Shown: piece after piece, positions 7,528 through 17,100 of the stretch | Numbering within the stretch: the first letter of the stretch is position 1 | Layout of the letters: each line of letters opens with the position of its first letter | Assembly (NCBI GenBank): GCA_002496845.1 | Contig: DALQ01000036.1 | Span: forward strand, 21,501-71,199 | DNA: 49,699 nucleotides | DNA from: Euryarchaeota archaeon UBA495 | GTDB lineage: Archaea; Thermoplasmatota; Poseidoniia; Poseidoniales; Poseidoniaceae | Direction: 5' to 3' | Made by a program: the position numbers and the translations under genes | Notes under the pieces: model-generated | Told to the model about the DNA's origin: nothing | The model's database searches: none | The model's input: the letters and a program-made list of their open reading frames with translations, nothing else

Positions 7528-8532
7528 TCAACGCCCCCGTGGCCGGGAGGGTGGACGTGGATGGGCGGCCCTGATGGCCATGACCTTGGCCTCCACCTCC
7601 GCCACGTCCTCGTCCGTCAACGGCGTGCCTTCGTAGGCGTCAAGTCGGGCCGCAATGCTGCAGCGTCCAGCCAAAGTCCGAGCCACCTTCCCACGGACCC
7701 ATTGGGGTGAGCGCATGACCCAAGGATGGGCGAACAGGAAGCCGTGCTTGGGCGGCGGCGAGCCGGTCTTGAGGTGCGCGAAGAAGGCCTTCTCCGCACC
7801 GAGCACCTGAACGGTGCTCGAGGGCAGCCTGGCCAAGCGTGCGCGTCCGCCTGCGCCCACGGAGAGCCGAGCCGCCAGTACCGGTCCCACGAGGAGGCTG
7901 AGGCTTGGAAGGTGCTCTTCGGCCAAGGTCCGCAAGGCGGCCTCCAACCGGTCTAGGCGTGCTTGAACGTCCACAGCAGCCGCGCCGTGATCCCGCAGGC
8001 TGCGCCACTCGGAGCGCGCTGGCATGTGAAGGGGGGTGTTCAAGTTGAGACCACGGGCGAGTCCACCCAAATCGTCCGCCTCACCAAGCGCTCGCGCGAT
8101 GCCGACTCGGTCTTGGTCCAAGTCAAGATCGGGGAGGAACAAGCCAAGCCACTCAACAAGCCTCGAAAGGCGCACGTTGCTCGCTTGACGCACTTCTTCC
8201 ATCGCGCGATGAAGGTGCTCCAAACGGCGGTCCAAATCCCCGGCTGCATCGGCCACCCCACGTTCCGCAAGACGGATGGCCGCCTGATCGAGGAAGGCCA
8301 AGTCCTCTGCGCTCACCTCGGGCAACTTGCCCACGCCAATCGGCTCGACGGTTGCCTCAGGGAAACGCTCGAGCAACTGCGATGCTTCGGGCGTCAACCG
8401 ACCTTGAGCCACACGCTCAAGCCGCTCAACGGCGCCTTGTACACCACCGCCGCCCGTCCAGCGAAGTCGATCGACCTCGACGTTGTCCTCGTTGACGAGG
8501 ACCGCGACAAACCAATCATGAAAGAGGCGCAC
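7528..8532 (-). CDS. nop5: Nop5/Nop56-58-type C/D-box sRNP scaffold protein
   Basis: A 334-residue scaffold that bridges L7Ae-bound guide RNA and fibrillarin. The diagnostic Nop domain lies near residues 200-310, with GPVLAARLSVGAGG, LPSSTVQVLGAEKAFFAHLK and the PPKHGFLFAHPWV block. A central coiled-coil region (residues about 95-200) is rich in Glu and Arg. The GTG at 8532 gives an N terminus (RLFHDWFVAVLVNED) that matches the short first beta-hairpin of the family. Frame extensions upstream up to 8679 would run into the divergent TFS gene and look non-coding. The usual long lysine-rich tail is replaced by a short Pro/Arg tail. It is the first gene of nop5-flpA-fpg. Confidence 0.92.
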   Translation of the reverse strand: MRLFHDWFVAVLVNEDNVEVDRLRWTGGGGVQGAVERLERVAQGRLTPEASQLLERFPEATVEPIGVGKLPEVSAEDLAFLDQAAIRLAERGVADAAGDLDRRLEHLHRAMEEVRQASNVRLSRLVEWLGLFLPDLDLDQDRVGIARALGEADDLGGLARGLNLNTPLHMPARSEWRSLRDHGAAAVDVQARLDRLEAALRTLAEEHLPSLSLLVGPVLAARLSVGAGGRARLARLPSSTVQVLGAEKAFFAHLKTGSPPPKHGFLFAHPWVMRSPQWVRGKVARTLAGRCSIAARLDAYEGTPLTDEDVAEVEAKVMAIRAAHPRPPSRPRGR

Positions 8533-8621
8533 GTTGCGACGAACAGGCCATGAGCCAAGACCCTTCGCTCCATAGGGCGATAGGGCGAAGTCTCTAAGTG
8601 ACAGAACGTCAGGCCTTCTCC

Positions 8622-8975
8622 ATGTTCTGTCCGAAGTGTGGGACCTTGTCCTTCCCTTCCCCGTCCGGCGACATCGCATGTACGAACTACAAGTGCGGCT
8701 ACACAGGCCCTGCGAAGTTGGTCGTGAAAGGTGCAGATGGAAAGAAGGTCGACCTCAGCAAGGCGAAGTCGAAAACCAAGGCCGTCGACCGAGAATACGA
8801 GGTCATCAAGGATTCCGACAAGGCACGCGGTGTGCTGACGACGGGAAGTTACCTCTGCCCAAAGTGCGATTGTGATGAGGTGTATGCCTACCTTGAACAA
8901 ACACGTTCCTCCGATGAACCGGAAACGCGCATGCTCACCTGCAAGGAATGCGACCACGGTTGGCGCGAATACTGA
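8622..8975 (+). CDS. tfs: Transcription factor S (TFS/RPB9-TFIIS-like)
   Basis: A 117-residue archaeal transcript-cleavage factor that rescues stalled RNA polymerase. It has two zinc ribbons. The N-terminal ribbon begins MFCPKCG and includes CTNYKCGY. The C-terminal ribbon contains CPKCDCDEVYAY and ends CKECDHGWREY. Between them is the acidic catalytic loop, written QTRSSDEPET where RSADEPMT is usual. Length (about 105-115) and order match the family. ATG 8622 is chosen because it places the first zinc ribbon at the N terminus; a GTG 24 bases upstream is possible. The gene is divergent from nop5, and its stop abuts the convergent membrane-protein gene at 8976. Confidence 0.96.
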   Translation: MFCPKCGTLSFPSPSGDIACTNYKCGYTGPAKLVVKGADGKKVDLSKAKSKTKAVDREYEVIKDSDKARGVLTTGSYLCPKCDCDEVYAYLEQTRSSDEPETRMLTCKECDHGWREY

Positions 8976-9863
8976 TCACGACTCGCCGCGGCCTGAACGG
9001 TACGCTTCGAGCACCGCACGCGCGATGGCTTCGGGGTCGTTGACGATTTGACGGTCAATGACCGTGGACCCAACAAAAGCATCACCGGCGACGACAGAAT
9101 CCTGCATGGACAAGCCCTTGCCGTCCTCCCGCGAAGCCTGCCGTTCCATGTCTCCTTCGAAGCGGGTTTGTGCGGCTTCGAGCAGCACGATTTCCGCACG
9201 GCGTTCCACGAGATCATGCTCCAGCCGGGTGACGTGGCGCCGGGTTTCAGAGAGTTCTTCCTCCAAGGCAGCGGCGCGCGCGTTGGCCTCGGACACCTGC
9301 CGATGTACCGCGTCGAGCACCTGTTGGAAAGAAGCGGGAGTCGTTCCAGCCGGCACCGGAGACAACGGATCCAATCCTGGATTCAGTCCCCGCCCCTCGA
9401 TCATGGTGGGAGGGGGTTGGGGTTGGACTGAGCCGGGCGCGAACACGGCTGGATAGGCGAGGATGTACTGTGTCACCGGCGCGGGCTGCCATTGTTGGCC
9501 TCGACGGAGTCGACGCCAACGGGAACCGAGCGCGATGGACTGGAGCCAACGTGCCAAGAGGTGGAACTCAATGAACCCCAAAACGATGGCCAGCGTCAGC
9601 AGTGAAGGTTCGTCGCCGTAGTACAGGATGAGGTCCCAGAGCACGGCGAGAAAAAACCCGAAGAGGAGGACGAGCACCCCGAGGCCGATGGTTTGCGCCC
9701 AAAGAGCACCACGGCGAACGTTGGCGAACGCCTCGTCGGACATGCGTGCGTGCACGCGCACGCGTGTGAAGTAGGGCATCGTAATGAGCAGCACCCCGAT
9801 GAGGAGCACGAGCGGGCGGGTCACCCAATAGCCAACTTCGAGGAGGGACGTTGCGTCGCTCAT
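8976..9863 (-). CDS. Membrane protein with cytoplasmic coiled coil, function unknown
   Basis: A 295-residue protein. Three hydrophobic segments lie in the first 130 residues (PLVLLIGVLLITMPYF, GLGVLVLLFGFFLAVLWDL, and one around LAIVLGFIEFHLLARWL). A Pro/Gln-rich linker follows, then a coiled coil near residues 185-250 rich in Glu, Arg and Ala. The last 40 residues contain LSMQDSVVAGDAFVG and a VNDPEAIARAVLEAYRSG segment that looks like a compact, conserved tail. From memory, similar tails occur on other proteins of this archaeal group. ATG 9863 is preferred over a TTG at 9878. It lies downstream of PCNA on the same strand, 61 bases away, with a palindrome between them. No function can be assigned. 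Confidence 0.8.
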   Translation of the reverse strand: MSDATSLLEVGYWVTRPLVLLIGVLLITMPYFTRVRVHARMSDEAFANVRRGALWAQTIGLGVLVLLFGFFLAVLWDLILYYGDEPSLLTLAIVLGFIEFHLLARWLQSIALGSRWRRLRRGQQWQPAPVTQYILAYPAVFAPGSVQPQPPPTMIEGRGLNPGLDPLSPVPAGTTPASFQQVLDAVHRQVSEANARAAALEEELSETRRHVTRLEHDLVERRAEIVLLEAAQTRFEGDMERQASREDGKGLSMQDSVVAGDAFVGSTVIDRQIVNDPEAIARAVLEAYRSGRGES

Positions 9864-9884
9864 GGTGTGACGCTCCAATCCACA

Positions 9885-9898
9885 GGTGAACTTTCACC
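9885..9898. promoter_or_regulatory. 14-base perfect palindrome between PCNA and the membrane-protein gene
   Basis: GGTGAACTTTCACC is composed of two 6-base perfect arms around CT. It sits 21 bases upstream of the ATG at 9863 and after the PCNA stop. It could be an operator for a dimeric regulator or a small hairpin. No T-rich run follows, so a terminator is less likely. Confidence 0.3.
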
Positions 9899-9924
9899 CG
9901 GGTCGGCCAAGAAGGTATCGTGGG

Positions 9925-10665
9925 TCAGTATCCTTCTTGCTCCACACGTGGAGCCAGGAAATACTTGACCGAGCCGCTGCCGTCGCTGAAGGTGAAATCC
10001 ATGGCCAGCGGGAAGTTCTCCCCGAACGCGATGGTCACGCTTTCGATGCTGTTGAACACCTTGCCAAGAGGCACGAGGTAGGTGAGGCTGTATTGCGACT
10101 TCGCGGGGCTGTCGCAGGTGATGCCCTGCAGTTCGTCGTGCCCGTACACGACCGTCACCGAATCGTTGGGTCCCGAGACGTGGATGGTGAACTTCTCCGG
10201 GTCGATGGAGAGGGTCACGAGATCGCCAACTTGCCGCGCGGCACGGAAGGCCTGAGCGAGTTCTGAGCCACGGATGGTCACGCTGCAGGGAAGGTCCAGG
10301 TTCGGGAGGTTGGGGGGATTGAGCGTGTTGTTGTCGAGGGGGCGGGAACTTCGGTCGATTTTCCCGAGGTTCATCAGCACGTCGCCTTTGCCGTCGTAGG
10401 TCATGGAGATGATGTCGTCGGCGGCGCCGAGGCTGATGAGTTCCTTCAGCTTCTTCATCTCAAGGCCGACCATCGCTTCTTCCACTTCCCATGTTTCGAA
10501 CGCCACAGCGTCGACATCGAGCTTGACCATGGCCACGTGCGAAGGGTCGACCACGCGGATGTTGAGACCGTTTTCGCTGAAATCGAAGCGGGCCTCTTCC
10601 ACCACGATGCTGATGGTATCGGCGATGCGGGAGAGGAGCTCTTGTCGAGCAGTGACGTTTAGCAT
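9925..10665 (-). CDS. pcn: DNA polymerase sliding clamp (PCNA)
   Basis: A 246-residue archaeal PCNA, the trimeric ring that tethers replicative polymerase, FEN1 and ligase to DNA. The length is normal (about 245-250). The N-terminal domain contains RFDFSENGLNIRVVDPSHVAMV, with the DPSHVAM loop typical of the family, and the interdomain region follows KIDRSSRPLDN. The C-terminal strand reads VKYFLAPRVEQEGY, where LAPR is the conserved C-terminal motif that forms part of the PIP-box docking site. The start ATG is supported by the family N terminus MLNVTAR. A TATA-like stretch lies about 35 bases upstream on the minus strand. Confidence 0.98.
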   Translation of the reverse strand: MLNVTARQELLSRIADTISIVVEEARFDFSENGLNIRVVDPSHVAMVKLDVDAVAFETWEVEEAMVGLEMKKLKELISLGAADDIISMTYDGKGDVLMNLGKIDRSSRPLDNNTLNPPNLPNLDLPCSVTIRGSELAQAFRAARQVGDLVTLSIDPEKFTIHVSGPNDSVTVVYGHDELQGITCDSPAKSQYSLTYLVPLGKVFNSIESVTIAFGENFPLAMDFTFSDGSGSVKYFLAPRVEQEGY

Positions 10666-10696
10666 GCTAGCACCTGTTTTGTCTGCTCCTTCGACG

Positions 10697-10706
10697 GCTT
10701 ATGAAC
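10697..10706 (-). promoter_or_regulatory. Candidate TATA box for PCNA
   Basis: Read on the minus strand this is TTCATAAG followed by C, the only A/T-rich element in the 112-base gap upstream of PCNA. It is about 35 bases before the ATG, giving a predicted leader of about 10 bases. Low certainty. Confidence 0.3.
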
Positions 10707-10777
10707 ATCACCGGGCGCAGGGGCGGAGTGCTGCGAAGCAGGACGCAATTCTAAGAGGGGGAGCACCACGGGGAAAC

Positions 10778-11926
10778 GTGGACGACGACGAGGCCCGCAT
10801 TGGGAGCGCCGAAGCGGTCGTGGGACCGGACGGTCAACCGTACCGCGTAGCTATCTTGGTGCCGACGATTAACAACGCAGACGAATTGGACGGCGTGCTT
10901 GGCCGCCTCATGCGCCAAACCTACCCTTCCTACGAGATTGTCGTCTCGGACTCAAAATCCAACGACCACACCCGCGAGGTCTGTGAAAAGCACGGCGTCA
11001 CGTGGTTTGACGACGATTCCACAAACCGTGCCGACGCGTGCACCAAGGCTCTTCAGACCATGGACCACGACCTTGTGCTGTTCACCGACGACGACACCGT
11101 CCCTCCCATCGATTGGGTGGAAAAACTCGTGCGTTGGTTCGCCGACCCCGACGTCGGTGGCGTTGGTGGACCGAACTTCGCCCCGGACCACGATCCGTTC
11201 GGGGCCAAGTGTGCTGACGTGGCGTTCTGCACCCGATTCATGACCGCAGGCACCCGATACGGCGCACGCCCGAAAGGCGAGTTGGTCCCCATCAGCCACA
11301 ACCCTGGCGTGAATTGCGCTCATCGGATGGCCAACCTCAGGGAAGTCGGGTTCTTTGAATCCGGCTGCATTGGGGCAGAGGACGTCGTGTTGGACGCCAA
11401 GATTCAGCGGGCAGGACACAAGCTGTTCATGGATCCCTCCAACGTCATGCCGCACCGACGACGTCGCCCCTTCAAGCCGTACATGAAGCAAATGAGAAAC
11501 TACGGCTACACCCGAATGGTCGCCAACAAGCGGTGGCCAGAAATCGCCGCTTGGTCCCACACCGCGGTGGGTTTGTTCCCCTGGTTGGTCGTGGCTTCGA
11601 CCCTCGCCATGCTCGCTGGAGCCGCCTTGGGCGGTGCCGCACCGGAATTGTGGTTCAGCCTCGCCGGTGCATGGGACCTGCCTCGCGTCGCGTTCCATGG
11701 CACCCTCGGCCTCGCCGCTCTGTACGTGGCCATCGCTTGGCTTGGTGCGGCCACGGGCACCAGCCCCCACCGGTCCATCGGCACGGTGGCGCTTGCACCG
11801 CTCTTCGTCTTCCTCGCCCATTGGGCCTATGGCCAAGGCGTGAACAAGGCGTGGCGTGAAATTCGCCGCACGGGTGGCGCCGCAGGCGTTGGCCGCCAAA
11901 TTGACGACCGAACTCGGAGCGTTTGA
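10778..11926 (+). CDS. Family 2 glycosyltransferase with C-terminal membrane helices
   Basis: A 382-residue GT-A type glycosyltransferase that would transfer an NDP-sugar to a membrane-linked acceptor. The nucleotide-binding start is VAILVPTINNADEL, followed by YEIVVSDSKSNDHTREV, and the metal-binding DxD region appears as LFTDDDTVPP. A conserved acceptor-site acidic motif is GAEDVVLDAKI. Three hydrophobic helices follow residue about 260 (around FPWLVVASTLAMLAGAAL, GTLGLAALYVAIAWLG and VALAPLFVFLAHWAYG). This layout fits surface polysaccharide or dolichol-linked glycan enzymes. GTG 10778 is selected because it begins just before the conserved domain and follows a purine-rich GAGGGGGAG. Longer extensions would be antisense to PCNA. 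Confidence 0.87.
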   Translation: MDDDEARIGSAEAVVGPDGQPYRVAILVPTINNADELDGVLGRLMRQTYPSYEIVVSDSKSNDHTREVCEKHGVTWFDDDSTNRADACTKALQTMDHDLVLFTDDDTVPPIDWVEKLVRWFADPDVGGVGGPNFAPDHDPFGAKCADVAFCTRFMTAGTRYGARPKGELVPISHNPGVNCAHRMANLREVGFFESGCIGAEDVVLDAKIQRAGHKLFMDPSNVMPHRRRRPFKPYMKQMRNYGYTRMVANKRWPEIAAWSHTAVGLFPWLVVASTLAMLAGAALGGAAPELWFSLAGAWDLPRVAFHGTLGLAALYVAIAWLGAATGTSPHRSIGTVALAPLFVFLAHWAYGQGVNKAWREIRRTGGAAGVGRQIDDRTRSV

Positions 11927-11965
11927 CGCAACCCTGTTGGTCTTGACCGCACCGTTCGCCTTCTG

Positions 11966-12214
11966 ATGACGGAGGAAGACGAACCCCGTTTGACCGACTC
12001 AGAGGAGATTTGGAGCGCGTTGCGAACGGCCATTGGCGGCCTCGCTGTGCTCGACCTGCTCATCATGATCATCGTCTCCGAAGCGATGGAAGACGCGTCG
12101 TGGCAGGGCATGAGCGTCTCGGTCTGGGCCATCGTCATCGGCGTGCCCATCTTCGCCTTGTTGAGCGCCTTGACGCTCTTTGGCGACCGGATCATTCTTC
12201 GGAATCGGAGATGA
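11966..12214 (+). CDS. Small two-helix membrane protein (82 aa)
   Basis: ATG-initiated, with an acidic N terminus (MTEEDEPRLTDSEE) and two hydrophobic helices, GGLAVLDLLIMIIVSEAM and VWAIVIGVPIFALLSALTLF, ending in RNRR. It follows the glycosyltransferase by 39 bases on the same strand. Its 3' end overlaps the end of the convergent ABC transporter gene by 23 bases. I recognise no family. The charged ends suggest a topology with both termini on the cytoplasmic side. Confidence 0.6.
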   Translation: MTEEDEPRLTDSEEIWSALRTAIGGLAVLDLLIMIIVSEAMEDASWQGMSVSVWAIVIGVPIFALLSALTLFGDRIILRNRR

Positions 12215-14054
12215 CTGATGCACCCATGTCTCCGGTTTGGATCGTCCATTGGCTGGCGTAAACGCCGTTCACGTCCAGCAAGTGGCCATGATTTCCGCGC
12301 TCGACGATGGCCCCATCGACCATCGCGAGAATCTCGTCGGCGTTGCGGATCGTGGAAAGACGATGCGCCACGGCGATGGTCGCACGCTGCGCGTTGGTGG
12401 CAAGGAGGTTTTCTTGGATCCGGCGTTCGGTTTCGGCGTCCAAAGCACTGCTGGCTTCATCGAGAATGAGCAAACTTGGTTCCTTCAAGACGGCCCGTGC
12501 CAAACTGACGCGCGCGCGCTGACCCCCGGACAACTTGCTGCCTCGGTCCCCAACCATTGTCGACAAGCCATGCTCAAGATCTTGGACGAAATCCCAGGCC
12601 CCTGCGGTCTTCAACGCGGCCTCGACACCGGCCGCATCGGTTTCGATGTTGTAGCGCACGTTGTCCTCCACCGTGCCGTGGAAGAGGAAGGGTTCCTGTG
12701 ACACAAATCCAATGGCGTCACGAACGGAATCCAAGGTGAAGGAAGACACGGGTTGGTCGTTGATCAGCACCTCGCCCTCGTCGGGCGTGTAGTACCGCAT
12801 CAAGAGCTTGAGGATGGTGGTTTTTCCCGCACCGGTGTGGCCCATCACGCCAAGGAAATCTCCGGCGGCCACTTTGAAGGAAATACGGGACAAGACGGGA
12901 AGCGTGGTGGACGGATAGGCGAAGGTGACGTTGCGGAATTCCACCGAGCGGATGCCGCCTTCGAGGGCCACGGCATCTGGCTCGTCAACGATGGTCGGTT
13001 CAAGGTCCACGGCAGCAAAGACACGTCGGGCGGCGGCTTCGCCGCGCTGGAGTTGATTCACAAGGATGCCGAAGATGAACAGCGGCATCGTCATCCGGGT
13101 GGAAATGAGCAGGAAGGTCACCAACTCACCCGTGCTGATGTCCCCGGCTTGGGCCAAACGGCCCCCCGCCACGGTGAGCAACCCAAAGGCCACACCAGCG
13201 ATGGCGTAAATCCCAGGAAGGAAGCGGTTGCGATCCTGGCTGGCGCCGATCGCTTGGTCACGGTATTCTCCCGATTCACGCTGCACGCGGTTTGCTTCCC
13301 ACGATTGTGCGTTGTAGGCCTGAACCACCGCGATGCCAGAAATGAGGTTCTCGAGGACTGAGGTGATGCCACCGGTGGATTCGCGTTGTTTCCTGTAGCG
13401 GCGCTGGACGCGCGTGGAGAACCAATAGACGAGCGGGATGATGAGGGTCAGTGGCCCAAAAATAACCGCCGCCAATTTCCACGACATGGAGAGCAAAATG
13501 AGGAATGCGAATCCAAAGGTGACCACGATCCTGATGATCGACGTCGAGGAATCCGCCACCACGTCTTCCAACTGATTCACGTCCGAGGAAAGCACGGACA
13601 TGATCTGCCCGGTTTGCCGCAGATCGTAGTAGGAGGCTTCCATCGCAATCAACGAACGGGTGGCGTCCATGCGTAGGTCGTGCTGAATCTTGTAGCCGAG
13701 GGTTTGCCATGAGTACTCCGAGATGCCCTGAAATATGGCCAACATCACAAAGGACACGAAAATGATCAGGCCGTAGCCCAGCGCTGGTTGGTCGAAGGCC
13801 GTGACGAAATCGACCACTGGGCCAAATCCAGCGATGGTATCGGAGGTGAAGTGGTCCACCGCCCATCCGATGGCGATGAACGGCAGGAGATCCGCAGCAC
13901 GGGCACACGCGTTCGCGAGCATGCCGGTTGCCAGGCGACGCGGGTAAGCGGTCGCATAGGGGACAACGCGCCACAACTGACGGCCCATGACGGCCACGCG
14001 GTCGTTGATGTCCTCCGGCGACATCATGTCGCCAACGCCGCCGCCTCGTCGCAT
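12192..14054 (-). CDS. ABC exporter (fused permease and ATP-binding half-transporter)
   Basis: A 620-residue type IV ABC half-transporter, probably acting as a dimer to export lipid, peptide or drug. The N-terminal 350 residues hold six membrane helices. The ATPase domain has Walker A GHTGAGKT (405-412), Q-loop Gln453, signature LSGGQ (508-512), Walker B LLILDE (528-533) and switch His564, so it should be catalytically competent. The order permease then ATPase is that of MsbA/LmrA-like exporters and the length is typical. The substrate cannot be read from sequence. ATG 14054 is the first start of the frame; ATG codons at residues 10-11 are alternatives. It is divergent from the subtilase gene with a 58-91 base gap. 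Confidence 0.93.
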   Translation of the reverse strand: MRRGGGVGDMMSPEDINDRVAVMGRQLWRVVPYATAYPRRLATGMLANACARAADLLPFIAIGWAVDHFTSDTIAGFGPVVDFVTAFDQPALGYGLIIFVSFVMLAIFQGISEYSWQTLGYKIQHDLRMDATRSLIAMEASYYDLRQTGQIMSVLSSDVNQLEDVVADSSTSIIRIVVTFGFAFLILLSMSWKLAAVIFGPLTLIIPLVYWFSTRVQRRYRKQRESTGGITSVLENLISGIAVVQAYNAQSWEANRVQRESGEYRDQAIGASQDRNRFLPGIYAIAGVAFGLLTVAGGRLAQAGDISTGELVTFLLISTRMTMPLFIFGILVNQLQRGEAAARRVFAAVDLEPTIVDEPDAVALEGGIRSVEFRNVTFAYPSTTLPVLSRISFKVAAGDFLGVMGHTGAGKTTILKLLMRYYTPDEGEVLINDQPVSSFTLDSVRDAIGFVSQEPFLFHGTVEDNVRYNIETDAAGVEAALKTAGAWDFVQDLEHGLSTMVGDRGSKLSGGQRARVSLARAVLKEPSLLILDEASSALDAETERRIQENLLATNAQRATIAVAHRLSTIRNADEILAMVDGAIVERGNHGHLLDVNGVYASQWTIQTGDMGASVISDSEE

Positions 14055-14145
14055 GATTTGCGGTCGGCGAATGGCCTTTCAACGCTCGTGTTCTTACTAG
14101 GACAATCGACCAATGCTTGATGAGGGTTCAGCAAAAGCAGAACCC

Positions 14146-17100
14146 ATGACCGACCGCGCTGCACGCGCCTTGCTCTTCAGCGCGTTGATGCTCATCCAAG
14201 TGCTCGCACCGTTGGCCACGGCCACGCCAAGCCAAGGGCCGGAACGTGTCATTGACACGGACCTTGACCCCATCCTGCTCGACGCTTTTGGCGTGAAACC
14301 CCAAGGGGACCTCGCTGAAGGATGGTTCGAGCCGACCGAAGCAGGCCGTGTCGACCTCGCTCACCGAACGTCCGCCCTTGTGGCCCCGTCCGATTGGGCT
14401 GAATGGACCGGCGAACGTGGCCTGCTCAACGGTTGGTTTGTTCTTGGAACGACCTGGCCGGTCCCCACCACGTGGGAGGGAGACCTGGCAGATGCTGGGG
14501 TGGAGTGTGGCTCCTTCCTTCCTCCTGCCGCCTTCCACTGTGACGTCAGTGGGATGGAGCCGGCTGAGCTCGAAGCGCTCGGCGTCCGTGGCCTGCAGCG
14601 CCTCGCCCCCTCCGATCGTGTGCAAGAGGGATTGCTCGAGGACCTCATCGACCATGACGGCCCGGTGCTGGCCAGCGCCATGCTGGCGGGCGAGCGCTTG
14701 CCGGAAACCTTGCCACAAAGCGTCGAGGTCCTGGACCAATCGGGACGTTTCGTCACCTTCCTGCTCACGGCAGAAGGATTGTCTGAACTCCTTCACGAAC
14801 CGGCCCTTGAATGGGTTGAGCCGAAGCCTTGGTACGTCAATTTCAACGATGAAGCACGGCACATCATGAACGTCACTGGCGTCTCCTCGGGCACCAACAT
14901 GGCCGCAAACACGGCCGGATGGACGGGGCTTGACGGGACCGGCGTCATCGTGACGGTGGCCGACACGGGCTTGGACAACGGCGTGAACAATTCCAACATG
15001 CACCCTGACTTTGCCGATCACATCGTTGACGTGGTCTCCTTTGGCGTCCCCTCGGGAACGTGCTCGTTCTACAGCCTCTCCACCTGCAACGACGGCGCCG
15101 CCGACGAGTGGTCTGGCCACGGAACGCACGTGGCAGGTTCCGTGCTTGGCGACGGCACCCACAGCAACGGAGCCATCCAAGGTGCTGCGCCGGAGGCGCG
15201 CCTCTACTTCCAAGCGATTGAGACGGAAGCCACCATCAGCGGCACCACAGACGGCTACCTTCTCGGGATTCCGAACAACCTCTACGACCTCTTTGAGCCG
15301 GCCTACGACAACGGATCACGCGTGCACACCAACTCGTGGGGATCTGCGGTGAACGGACAATACACGACGTCGTCCGCACAAGCCGACGCGAGCGCTCACA
15401 TCCTCTGGGACATGGCCATCCTATTCGCGGCAGGAAACGAGGGCACCGATGGCAACAGCGACGGCGAAGTGGACCTTGACAGCATGTCTTCCCCGGGCAC
15501 CGCCAAGAACGTCATCACCGTCGGTGCCACCGAAAACGACCGCACGTCGGTCAGTGCGACGTGGGGCGGATGGTGGCCTGGCGACTACCCGACCAACCCC
15601 GTCAACGGCGACAAAATGGCTGACAACATCGAGGGCATGGCGGCGTTTTCGAGCCGTGGGCCCACAGACGACAGTCGATTGAAGCCAGATGTTTCTGCCC
15701 CTGGGGCGTGGATTTTGAGCACGAAATCGCGGGACACCACCAGCGCGGGCTGGGGCGCCTACAACACCTCCTACACCTACATGGGCGGCACAAGCATGGC
15801 CACGCCGCTGACGGCGGGCGCAACGGCTCTGCTGATTCAGCATTTGTCCGACAACCTTGGGCACACCCAACCCTCCTCTGCGCTGGTCAAGGCCATCCTT
15901 GCAAGCTCGTCCACGGACATGGAAGGGCAGTACAGTTCCTCCACCAATGGGGCCGGCGAAACCGCGCCAAACGGCCACGAAGGTTGGGGGCGAGTGGACA
16001 TGTGGACCGCCATCAATGCCTCCTTCGTGGACAACGAAAGCGTGAGCACCAACGACGAGCGCGGTTGGAGTTTCAACGTCCCGAACGGGGCGGATGACTT
16101 CCGCGTGATGTTGGCGTGGACCGATCCTGCGTCGACTCCTGCGGCCTCAAGCCACCTTGTGAACGACCTCGATCTTGCGGTGAAGGACCCCAGTGGCACC
16201 TGGACCAACCTCTCGAACAACAACGACAACCTCCGCGGACTGACCTTCACTTCACCCGCCCAAGGCACATGGGAAGTCCACGTCATTGGCACGAGCGTGC
16301 CTCAAGGAGGACCGCAGATGTTTGCGATGACCCTGAGCGAGGATTGGGCGCTGACGAACCTCACCCAAGACGCGGATTTGGACGGCATCGAGGACGACGA
16401 CGACGACTGCCCCAGCACCTACGGGCAGTCCACTGTTGACCGAGTTGGCTGTCCAGACACGGACAACGACGGGTATTCGAATCAAGACACAAGCTGGACC
16501 CTCGCCAACGGCGCAGACGCCTTCCCTGCCGACCCCACGCAATGGGCCGACGGCGATTACGACGGATATGGCGACAACGGGGCTGGATTCCAGCCGGATG
16601 GATGCACCTCAACTGCCGGGAATTCGACGCAAGACCGCTTCGGTTGCACCGACAGCGACGGAGACGGGTGGTCGGACCCCGGCATTGGCTACACCGTGGA
16701 ACAGGGTGGCGACGCCTGCGATGCGGTCCAAGGCCCCTCTTGGCGTGACCGCAACGGATGCGCCGACGAAGACGGCGACGGTGCCTCTGACCCAGATCCA
16801 ACCGGCGCTTCCTCCTCAAACGGCAGCGTTTGGAGCATCAGCGACGGCGCTGATGCCTTCCTTGGCGACGACACACAATGGCGCGACACGGACGGCGATG
16901 GGTACGGCGACAATCCTGCTCCTGCCACCGACCCAGACGGTTGCCCCACGCAGTTTGGGGACTCGACCTCTGACCGTTTGGGCTGCCCCGATACGGACAG
17001 CGACACATACTCCGATCCTGACACAGGCTTCACCGTGGCCAACGGCGCCGACGCGTTCCCGAACGACACCACGCAATGGGCCGATCAAGACGGGGATGGA

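Noticed and set aside
7528..8679. 383-residue version of Nop5 starting at 8679
   Set aside because: The extra residues overlap the TFS coding region on the other strand and do not resemble the Nop5 N terminus.
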